DNA of 13,740 nucleotides from NCBI GenBank assembly GCA_947630315.1, contig CANRHA010000021.1, forward strand, positions 1 through 13,740, given 5' to 3'. Origin of the DNA: an uncultured Clostridia bacterium (GTDB lineage: Bacteria; Bacillota; Clostridia; Oscillospirales; Ruminococcaceae). Made by a program: the position numbers and the translations under genes. The number at the start of each line of letters is the position of its first letter. The first letter of the stretch is position 1. This document shows, in pieces, positions 6,251 through 12,424 of this stretch. The notes below the pieces were generated by a model that was not told the origin of the DNA, ran no database searches, and worked only from the letters and a program-made list of their open reading frames with translations.

Positions 6251-6742
6251 ATGCCAAAGCCGATGTTAAAACAACCGCAGACCCAGACCCAGACGGGCAG
6301 TATTTTAAGCGCCACCCAAAAGGTCACGCAGAAGCAGGATCAGAAGCTCGACAAAATGATGGTGGACAGGCTTTTGCGCAAGCAGCGCTCGAAGGAGTAC
6401 ATGCAGGCGATGACCTCGCTCGACGCGGGCGGCCACACCCACAATCAGCAGAAGGTAAACGATATAATAAACGCGATAAGAAACGAATTTCCCGAGGTCG
6501 AAATAAGCGGCGTGCTTTTGGGATTTGTCTCGGTGTGCTACCTCGGCAAGCCCTACGAGGTCCACACGCTCGACATGGGCGGGCAGATAATCGAGCACTA
6601 CAAAAAGGGCGAGCCGCTGCCGGGCGGGCTTGAAAAGGCGAGAAATATAGCCCTTCGCGGCGGGTACAGCTTTATCGAGGTCTATGTCGACTGCTGCCGC
6701 GCGATAAGTTCGAACGGCACCGTTTCGGTCATATCCTGCTGA
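6251..6742 (+). CDS. Small protein with Gln/Thr-rich head and Cys-ending tail (unknown)
   Basis: A predicted 163-residue protein of unknown family. The first 35 residues are rich in Q, T and K and probably disordered. Residues about 36-80 are helical and charged. Residues about 81-163 look like a compact alpha/beta domain, with alternating hydrophobic residues in VLLGFVSVCYLG and in the last strands. Cysteines cluster late (C96, C148, C149, and C163 as the final residue). No catalytic motif or membrane segment is seen. The gene ends 15 bases before the large ClpA-FtsH-like fusion gene, so it is probably co-translated with it. It may be a substrate, an inhibitor or an adaptor of that protease (inference). 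Confidence 0.82.
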   Translation: MPKPMLKQPQTQTQTGSILSATQKVTQKQDQKLDKMMVDRLLRKQRSKEYMQAMTSLDAGGHTHNQQKVNDIINAIRNEFPEVEISGVLLGFVSVCYLGKPYEVHTLDMGGQIIEHYKKGEPLPGGLEKARNIALRGGYSFIEVYVDCCRAISSNGTVSVISC

Positions 6743-6757
6743 GATAGGAGATAAAAT

Positions 6758-9700
6758 ATGTACGATATAAAATACAGCGCGCTGCTTGAAAAGACCCTTG
6801 AACGCGCAAAAAAGCTCACCGACCGGGGCGGACCGCTGACGGTAGATAAGTTCGTCGTCGCGGCGATAGATATCGCCACCGAGGAGGGTTCTGGAAAGGA
6901 AGCGGCCGAGGTCGTAAACGTTTTGTCGAAGATATTTTCCACCGACGCGGCGGGGCTTGCGCTTATAAGGGAGAGGCTGATTTCGGCGGTGCTTTCGGGC
7001 GGTTCCGACAGTGCGGGAAGCATACAGATGCAAAAGACCCTCTTTAACGCGAGGCTTGCGGCGTCGGAAAAAAACAGCGCCGAGCTTGACGCCTCAGCGG
7101 TTCTGATCGCGATATCAAAGGACCCGAGCAGCAACATGCGCGCGATCATTTCAGACGGCGAGGCCGTATCTGCGGAGGAAAAACCCGCGGCTGCCGCGGC
7201 AAATGAAACCGCAAACCCCAAGGCGGGCATAGCCGCCCTCACCAAAAAGGTAAAGGAGCTTCACGCAAAGCTCACCGAGGCGGTCTTCGGCCAGGACAAC
7301 GCCGCCGGGGTTTTCAGCGCGGGATATTTTCAGGCCGAGCTTCTTTCATTGACCGATAAATCGAGGACCCGCCCCCGCGCGACGTTCCTGTTTGCCGGCC
7401 CTCCGGGCGTGGGAAAAACCTTCCTCGCCGAGACGGCCGCAGGGCTTTTGAAGCTGCCCTTTATGAGGTTCGACATGAGCGAATACGCCGGCGGAATGGC
7501 CGCCATAGACCTGACCGGCTCGGAGTATACAAAAAGCCCCGGCGCTCTGACGGGATTTGTAACCAAGTATCCGAAATGCGTTCTGCTTTTTGACGAGATA
7601 GAAAAGGCGAACAGCGCGGTCATCCACCTGTTTTTGCAGGTCCTTGACGCCGGAAGATTGCGCGACGGCCTTACCGGACAGGAGGTCTCCTTTGCCAACG
7701 CCATTATAATCATGACCACCAACGCCGGAAAGCAGCTCTACGACGTATCCGAAACCGGCGATTTTTCACACGTCACCCGCAAGGTGATACTCCACGCCCT
7801 CGAGAGCGACATCAGCCCGATGACCGGCGCGCCCTACTTCCCGGCGGCGATATGTTCGCGGTTCGCCTCGGGAAACGTAGTCATGTTCAACCGCGTTCAG
7901 GCGGGAGGGCTTATAAAGATCGCCCGCAACGAAATAATACGCCACGCCCGAAACTTTGAGGGCGAAATAGGCATCAGGATAGACATTGACGAGGCGGTAT
8001 ACCCGGCGCTTTTGTTTGCCGAGGGCGGAAACGCCGACGCCAGGACCGTCCGCAGCAGGGCGGAGACCTTTATTGACAGCGAGCTTTACGAGCTGTTCAG
8101 GCTCTTAGGCGCCGAAGGCTCGGAGACCGGCGTTGAAGACCTTGAAAGAATAACGGTAAAGGTAAGTCTGCCAGATGAGGGCGAATCGGAGGACAGCGGC
8201 GAAATAAGGGCGCTGTTCACAAATAAAGAGCGCCCCGAGGCGCTTGTATTCGCGGCCGACGACGTTTACGAAAAGTGCGCGGCAAAGTGTCCTGAGGTGA
8301 CGTTTGATAAGATATCCCAGCCCGAGCAGGCGAGCCAGGTTCTGCGCACAAACGACATAGATTTTGCGCTTATAGATTTGAGCTGCGGCGTTTACAGCCA
8401 CCCCGAGTACTTAAACATCGAGGACGTGGGTTCGACGGCGCGGAGCTTTTTGCGGTTCATCAAGGAAAACTACCCCGAGGTGCCGGTGTATATTTTGCAG
8501 CAGCCGGGGCATGAGATCTGCGCCGAGGAGAAGGTATCGCTGATAAAGATGGGCGCGATGGGGGTAGTGACGCTCTGCGAATCGGCGGAGGAGTTTTCAA
8601 AGTGCATTCTTGACATCTCGGTGAACATGTACCGCCAAAGGAGCATGTCAAAGCTCGCGAAGGCAAACAGGCTCGTAAGCTTCGGAACGTCTCAGACAGT
8701 CGCCGACGGCGGAAAGGCCGCGGAGATAATCCTATCGGATTTCCGATCGGCCACAGCGATAAACGCCGACGATTCAAAGAACATTTTAAGCAGCATCTCA
8801 AAGCCCGACGTCACCTTTGACCAGATAATAGGCGCCGAGGACGCAAAGCAGGAGCTTAAGTACTTTATTGAATACTTAAAGGACCCGAAAAAATTTGCCG
8901 GCTCGGGGCTGAGCACCCCCAAGGGAATACTTTTATACGGCCCTCCGGGGACCGGCAAAACGCTTTTGGCGAAGGCGATGGCGCGGGAATCGAACGTAAC
9001 GTTTATTTCGAGCCAGGGCACCGATTTTCTCAGCAAGTATTACGGCGAGGGTTCCGAGAAGGTCCACGAGCTGTTCAATATAGCGAGAAAGTATGCGCCG
9101 TCGGTCCTGTTTATAGATGAAGTCGAGGCAATAGCCAAGAGGCGCAACGACGGCAGCGGCGACACTCAGCCGGGCAGGGTGCTGACCACCCTTCTTGTCG
9201 AGATGGACGGCTTTAAGACCGACCCGAAGCGCCCGGTGTTCGTCATCGCGGCGACGAACTACAATGTCGGGCGCGGCAGCGAGAATAGCCTTGACGGCGC
9301 GTTTGTAAGAAGGTTCGACCGCCACATCTATATTGATCTGCCGAACCGCGAGGAGCGCGAAAAGTACCTTAACCTGAGGGCGAGCCAGAACAAGGCGTTC
9401 TGCCCGAGCGCCGAAAAGATCGCCAACGTAGCGGAGCGCTCGGTGGGAATGAGCCTTGCAGACCTCGCCTCGGTGGTGTCTCTTGCATTAAGAACTGCGG
9501 TAAGAGACGGCGACGGCGCGGTCACCGATGAAATTCTTGACGATGCCTTTGAATCCTTCAACAGCGGCGAAAAGAAGACCGTTACCCCTTACGCCTTAAA
9601 GAAAACCGCCCGCCATGAGGCCGGCCATGCGTTTGTATGCTGGTACAGCGGCGAAACGCCCTCTTATATGACTATAGACGCCCGCGGGAACTACGGCGGA

Positions 9701-10156
9701 TATATGCAGCACGGCGCCGAGGCCGAGGACAGGACCGAGCTTACAAGGGAAAACCTCTTTACGAATATCCGCACGGCCTTAGCTGGGCGGGCCGCCGAAA
9801 CGGTATACTACGGCGAGACCGACGGCACCACCACCGGCGCGTCTTCTGACCTTGAACAGGCCACCCGCTGCGCGCGGAGCATCATCTGCCGGTACGGAAT
9901 GGACGATTCGTTCGGGCTTGCGGTTGTCGGCGAAGAGGAGCTTCGCACAGGCGAGCTTGCCGCAGACGTCCGCAGAGCGGTCAATAAGCTTCTTTCTGAT
10001 GAAATGGCGGCGGCAAAGGAGCTTATAAGCTCTCACACCGTGGCGATAGACGCTTTGGTCGACGAACTGATGCAAAAAAGCCACCTTTCGGGCGCGGAGA
10101 TAGACGCGATCCTTTCAAAGAACTGCCCCGACCGCCCCGAGCGGATCAAAAAATAA
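6758..10156 (+). CDS. Fused ClpA-like unfoldase, degenerate receiver and soluble FtsH-like M41 protease
   Basis: A predicted 1132-residue cytoplasmic protein with five parts. (1) Residues about 1-135 form two helical repeats like the Clp N-domain. (2) About 165-450 is a ClpA/B D2-type AAA+ module: Walker A GPPGVGKT (214-221), Walker B LLFDEIEKA (276-284), sensor 1 TTN (320-322), R368 as likely arginine finger, ARTVR as sensor 2 (428-432). (3) About 494-628 is receiver-like, with D501/D502 and D540 but no switch Thr/Ser or conserved Lys. (4) About 685-935 is an FtsH-type AAA+ module: GPPGTGKT (728-735), VLFIDEVEAI (783-792), AATN (831-834), RRFDR (851-855). (5) About 945-1115 is an M41 protease with HEAGH (953-957) and a likely third zinc ligand D1031 in TTGASSD. 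The N-terminal membrane segments of ordinary FtsH are absent. ATG 6758 follows an AGGAG site, 15 bases after the previous stop. I know of no named family with this fusion. Confidence 0.95.
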   Translation: MYDIKYSALLEKTLERAKKLTDRGGPLTVDKFVVAAIDIATEEGSGKEAAEVVNVLSKIFSTDAAGLALIRERLISAVLSGGSDSAGSIQMQKTLFNARLAASEKNSAELDASAVLIAISKDPSSNMRAIISDGEAVSAEEKPAAAAANETANPKAGIAALTKKVKELHAKLTEAVFGQDNAAGVFSAGYFQAELLSLTDKSRTRPRATFLFAGPPGVGKTFLAETAAGLLKLPFMRFDMSEYAGGMAAIDLTGSEYTKSPGALTGFVTKYPKCVLLFDEIEKANSAVIHLFLQVLDAGRLRDGLTGQEVSFANAIIIMTTNAGKQLYDVSETGDFSHVTRKVILHALESDISPMTGAPYFPAAICSRFASGNVVMFNRVQAGGLIKIARNEIIRHARNFEGEIGIRIDIDEAVYPALLFAEGGNADARTVRSRAETFIDSELYELFRLLGAEGSETGVEDLERITVKVSLPDEGESEDSGEIRALFTNKERPEALVFAADDVYEKCAAKCPEVTFDKISQPEQASQVLRTNDIDFALIDLSCGVYSHPEYLNIEDVGSTARSFLRFIKENYPEVPVYILQQPGHEICAEEKVSLIKMGAMGVVTLCESAEEFSKCILDISVNMYRQRSMSKLAKANRLVSFGTSQTVADGGKAAEIILSDFRSATAINADDSKNILSSISKPDVTFDQIIGAEDAKQELKYFIEYLKDPKKFAGSGLSTPKGILLYGPPGTGKTLLAKAMARESNVTFISSQGTDFLSKYYGEGSEKVHELFNIARKYAPSVLFIDEVEAIAKRRNDGSGDTQPGRVLTTLLVEMDGFKTDPKRPVFVIAATNYNVGRGSENSLDGAFVRRFDRHIYIDLPNREEREKYLNLRASQNKAFCPSAEKIANVAERSVGMSLADLASVVSLALRTAVRDGDGAVTDEILDDAFESFNSGEKKTVTPYALKKTARHEAGHAFVCWYSGETPSYMTIDARGNYGGYMQHGAEAEDRTELTRENLFTNIRTALAGRAAETVYYGETDGTTTGASSDLEQATRCARSIICRYGMDDSFGLAVVGEEELRTGELAADVRRAVNKLLSDEMAAAKELISSHTVAIDALVDELMQKSHLSGAEIDAILSKNCPDRPERIKK

Positions 10157-10164
10157 AAACAAAA

Positions 10165-10234
10165 AGCCTCCCCGATCTGCGAAAAACCTCTGCCGCCGCT
10201 GTTAAAGTAAGGTAGAGGGCAGAAAAGGGAGGCT
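10165..10234. repeat. Nested inverted repeat after the cluster
   Basis: The outer arms AGCCTCCC (10165-10172) and GGGAGGCT (10227-10234) are perfectly complementary. Inner arms CCTCTGCC (10187-10194) and GGTAGAGG (10211-10218) pair with one G-T wobble. On the + strand there is no proper T run after it (TAAAATATT). On the - strand the hairpin is followed by a T-rich stretch (complement of 10150-10164), which looks like a terminator facing left. It probably marks the end of the cluster transcript, but the orientation is ambiguous. Confidence 0.5.
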
Positions 10235-10303
10235 AAAATATTCCCCGGGGCTGCGCGTTTCGGATTTTTAAATGCTCTTTCCCGAATTTTTGCGGAATGC
10301 GGG

Positions 10304-10333
10304 TTGACGTTCTACGCAAAAATGTGGTATCAT
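10304..10333 (+). promoter_or_regulatory. Sigma-A-type promoter with extended -10
   Basis: TTGACG (10304-10309) and TATCAT (10328-10333) are 18 bases apart, each with one mismatch to consensus, and TGG directly before the -10 gives an extended -10 motif. Transcription would begin near 10340, about 27 bases before the ATG at 10367. The sigma-like gene therefore seems to have its own housekeeping promoter. Confidence 0.7.
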
Positions 10334-10366
10334 TCAAGATAGCGCAGCAAACGGGGAGGGAGAAAA

Positions 10367-11227
10367 ATGGCAGAATACACCGCGTACTATTCCGATGAAG
10401 ATTTTGACAGAATGGCGGCTCAGCTTACCGATAAAAACGGCGCGTCCTTTGACATGCTCTTTTCGATCGCCGAGCGATCGCTGCGCCGGACCGTAAAAAA
10501 GCTTTGCAGGCTCCACCCGGAGTACGAAGAAGACGTGATGCTCGAGATCCACATGAAGCTGATAAAAACCGCGGTGCCGAAATTTCTGCTCAGAGACGGC
10601 GCGGGCAAGCCCCTCAACCGCGACCCTGAGGGTTTTCTGCGCTGGATGTACACCGTTGCCCGGCACACCGCGATAAACTTTTTCCAATCCTTTGAAAGAT
10701 ATAACGGCCGTATAGTCCGCTCCGACGACGACGGCGACATTCTGGCCAACCTTGAAGATACGGGCCAAAGCGTTGAGGAGGCGGTCGAAGCCGACGAGCA
10801 GAGCCTTGAACACCGCAAGCTTCTGAACGACGCGCTGAACTCGGTGCTTCTGTCCGGAAACAGCATTTATAAGATACTCGCGTGGCTTGCGTTTTCGGTG
10901 ACTATGCTCGGCGTGATCGACCGAAGCAAAGTCGCGGCGATCATAGACAACGAATTTTCTCAGACCACCCTCGGCGGGATGTATGATATTCTGACCGCCG
11001 CCGTCGGCAGAATAAGCTGGTTAAAGCCCTCGGATGAGGCCGACCGCAGGGTAAGAGAGAAGCTCGCCGAGAGTTTTGACGGCAAGCGGCCCTATTCGGA
11101 GATAAAATTCAGCGAGTTTTACATGAAAAAGGGCGCCGTCAGCACCATCAGCGACTGGATAAACAAGGTAGATTCAAAGCTCAGCCGGGATATGCAGGAG
11201 CGTATGCGCGGCGCGCTGAGTCAATAG
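10367..11227 (+). CDS. Sigma-70-like protein with atypical C-terminal half
   Basis: A predicted 286-residue protein. Residues about 25-112 resemble sigma-70 region 2 (core-binding and -10 recognition). The segment 90-112, with W93, aromatic residues and the VARHTAINFF stretch, fits regions 2.3-2.4 of ECF-like sigma factors. An acidic linker follows (119-150). The usual region 4 is not obvious. Instead there is a hydrophobic helical part (about 155-220) and a possible helix-turn-helix near 246-276. The protein is longer than a standard ECF factor of about 180-200 residues. A strong GGGGAGGG site precedes ATG 10367. The gene is followed after 16 bases by a zinc-finger anti-sigma-like gene, the typical arrangement of a sigma factor and its regulator. 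Its target could include the neighbouring cluster, but no matching promoter has been identified. Confidence 0.78.
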   Translation: MAEYTAYYSDEDFDRMAAQLTDKNGASFDMLFSIAERSLRRTVKKLCRLHPEYEEDVMLEIHMKLIKTAVPKFLLRDGAGKPLNRDPEGFLRWMYTVARHTAINFFQSFERYNGRIVRSDDDGDILANLEDTGQSVEEAVEADEQSLEHRKLLNDALNSVLLSGNSIYKILAWLAFSVTMLGVIDRSKVAAIIDNEFSQTTLGGMYDILTAAVGRISWLKPSDEADRRVREKLAESFDGKRPYSEIKFSEFYMKKGAVSTISDWINKVDSKLSRDMQERMRGALSQ

Positions 11228-11243
11228 AACGGAGGATTCGGGT

Positions 11244-11537
11244 ATGGAACACCTAAGCGCCGAAGAAATTATAGATTTTGTCACCTCAAACCGCCTCGAT
11301 TCCGAGACCCTACGGCTTGCCTCGAAGGTAAACGCGCATATTTCGTCCTGCGAGGACTGCCGCACGCAGGTGAACCGGTATCAGGCTATTTATGATGAAT
11401 TTTGCCGCCTCGGGCTTGACAGCTCGCTGCGCGGCCCGGGGATATCCGACCCCGCCGCGGAGTTAGGCCGCCTTGCCCGCGAAAGCGCCGCCCACGGCTC
11501 TGTGGCCGAGCAGGGCAGAAAGTTCCCGGAGCGTTGA
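11244..11537 (+). CDS. Zinc-finger anti-sigma-like protein (zf-HC2 type)
   Basis: A predicted 97-residue protein. Residues 3-39 match the anti-sigma zinc-finger pattern: H3, then H32-x3-C36-x2-C39 within helical surroundings (LSAEEIIDFV and then AHISSCEDC). This domain in other bacteria holds an ECF sigma factor inactive and may respond to redox or an interaction signal. There is no membrane segment, so the protein should be soluble. The C-terminal third (about 60-97) is Gly/Ala/Ser-rich and probably disordered. It starts 16 bases after the sigma-like gene behind GGAGG and is followed by a terminator, so the two form a two-gene operon. The assignment rests on the motif and the position. Confidence 0.8.
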   Translation: MEHLSAEEIIDFVTSNRLDSETLRLASKVNAHISSCEDCRTQVNRYQAIYDEFCRLGLDSSLRGPGISDPAAELGRLARESAAHGSVAEQGRKFPER

Positions 11538-11544
11538 AACCCCG

Positions 11545-11571
11545 CCGCCCACACGAATGGGCGGTATTTTT
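11545..11571 (+). terminator. Rho-independent terminator of the sigma/anti-sigma operon
   Basis: The 7-bp perfect GC-rich stem CCGCCCA/TGGGCGG (11545-11551 and 11558-11564), with a 6-base loop, is followed by TATTTTT. It starts 8 bases after the stop codon. Confidence 0.88.
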
Positions 11572-11572
11572 A

Positions 11573-11596
11573 GATGTGGCCGAAGCGGGCCACATC
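11573..11596. repeat. Perfect 9-bp hairpin next to the terminator
   Basis: GATGTGGCC (11573-11581) pairs with GGCCACATC (11588-11596) around the loop GAAGCG. It lacks a following T run and is probably a repeat element rather than a second terminator. Confidence 0.5.
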
Positions 11597-11603
11597 AAGA
11601 ATA

Positions 11604-11653
11604 CAGAAGTCAGATGTCAGAAGTCAGAATTTCAAGGTGTCGCCTTCGGCGAC
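11604..11653. repeat. 7-bp tandem repeat and GTCGCC/GGCGAC hairpin
   Basis: AGTCAGA, TGTCAGA and AGTCAGA follow each other at 7-bp spacing (11608-11628). A perfect 6-bp hairpin with a TTC loop then lies at 11639-11653. The complement of the heptad, TCTGACT, resembles the TCTGTCT heptads near 661 and the TCTGACT at 131. Confidence 0.55.
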
Positions 11654-11670
11654 GGATTCAAATCAAATAA

Positions 11671-11700
11671 TGCGGGCGATTTAGACACTCCCGTATTTTT
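11671..11700 (+). terminator. Weak second terminator-like hairpin
   Basis: TGCGGG (11671-11676) can pair with CCCGTA (11690-11695), with one G-T pair and a 13-base loop, followed by five T. It is weaker than the hairpin at 11545 and may be a backup. Confidence 0.35.
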
Positions 11701-11763
11701 ATGTCATATCTCTATACATTTTGTATTATTTTATCATATTATAACTATCTGTACGCTGATTTT

Positions 11764-11861
11764 CCCCGCCCAAATCTCTCCCCACTCCTCGGTTCCCGCT
11801 CTTCGCTCTCCGCTCTCCACCCTTCGCACATCACTCCCCACTCCCCGCTTTCCGCCCCGCC
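11764..11861. repeat. Degenerate 14-unit heptad array (consensus near CTCYCCR)
   Basis: The stretch divides without a phase break into 14 units of 7 bases: CCCCGCC, CAAATCT, CTCCCCA, CTCCTCG, GTTCCCG, CTCTTCG, CTCTCCG, CTCTCCA, CCCTTCG, CACATCA, CTCCCCA, CTCCCCG, CTTTCCG and CCCCGCC. The same CCCCGCC unit bounds it on both sides, in phase. It is polypyrimidine on the + strand and gives no credible protein. The rest of the 11700-11968 gap is AT-rich at both ends, and I see nothing else in it. Confidence 0.65.
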
Positions 11862-11968
11862 AAGCGTCGAGATCCCGACAATTTCCTCTACAAAATGTAA
11901 TATTTAGCCATGATATAACAGGTTGTAGGGCAAAATAAAAGAAATTTCAAATATTTTTCGCCGGGGTA

Positions 11969-11997
11969 TTGACATTTGTGTTATACCGCTGTATAAT
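11969..11997 (+). promoter_or_regulatory. Perfect-consensus sigma-A promoter of the repressor/protease operon
   Basis: TTGACA (11969-11974) and TATAAT (11992-11997) are 17 bases apart, matching consensus at all positions. Such a strong promoter next to a repressor gene fits tight repression. The expected start is near 12004, inside the operator region. Confidence 0.9.
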
Positions 11998-12017
11998 CCA
12001 TTATACAATAGTATAAC
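11980..12017. promoter_or_regulatory. Two tandem BlaI/MecI-type operators
   Basis: The dyad TTATAC-N4-GTATAA occurs twice, at 11981-11996 and 12001-12016, with centres 20 bp apart (about two helical turns). Together they form a larger palindrome, 11980-12017. The first overlaps the -10 box and the second the expected transcription start. BlaI/MecI-family dimers bind dyads of this size, so autorepression by the adjacent repressor is very likely. Confidence 0.85.
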
Positions 12018-12034
12018 AAGAGGTGATATACAAC

Positions 12035-12424
12035 ATGAGTCAGAATCTGAAAAAATTAGGCGACGCCGAACTCGAGATCATGCAGGCGATATGGTCCGAG
12101 CCGCAGGCGCTCACCTCGGTTGCGGTGCTGAAAAAGCTTGAAGGTCAGCGCAGCTGGAAGCTCTCAACGCTTATGACCTCGCTTTCGCGGCTTGAGGACA
12201 AAGGCTACATAAGGCGCGACAAGGTGAACGGCGCAAATCTCTACACGGCGGTCATCGCCGAAAACGAGTACAAGGCCCGGGCGAGCGAGAGTTTTTTAAA
12301 AAAGCTTTACAACAGTTCGGCGCAGAGCCTTGTCGCCACCCTTTACGACAACAAGATGCTCAGCGGCGACGACATACGCAAGCTGCGCGAATACCTTGAC
12401 GAACTGGAGAGTGAGCAAAAATGA
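12035..12424 (+). CDS. BlaI/MecI/CopY-family transcriptional repressor
   Basis: A predicted 129-residue repressor. Residues about 5-75 form the winged-helix DNA-binding domain of the family (LGDAELEIMQAIW at 8-20, recognition region with SWKLSTLMTSLSRLEDKGY, then the wing). The C-terminal 50 residues form the helical dimerisation part. Length and sequence agree with BlaI/MecI proteins, which are inactivated by proteolysis after their BlaR1 partner senses a signal. The ATG at 12035 has AGGTGA (12021-12026) at a spacing of 8; an in-frame GTG at 12023 overlaps that site and is rejected. The stop TGA overlaps the ATG of the metalloprotease gene (ATGA), so the two are translationally coupled. The target need not be a beta-lactamase; none is in the window. 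Confidence 0.95.
   Translation: MSQNLKKLGDAELEIMQAIWSEPQALTSVAVLKKLEGQRSWKLSTLMTSLSRLEDKGYIRRDKVNGANLYTAVIAENEYKARASESFLKKLYNSSAQSLVATLYDNKMLSGDDIRKLREYLDELESEQK

Noticed and set aside
6305..7033. 242-codon open frame on the - strand
   Set aside because: It is antisense to the 163-residue protein gene and the start of the protease fusion, with no ribosome site and shadow-like composition.
11534..11938. 134-codon + strand frame across the terminator and heptad array
   Set aside because: It runs through a terminator, hairpins and a low-complexity heptad array, with no ribosome site or protein-like composition.
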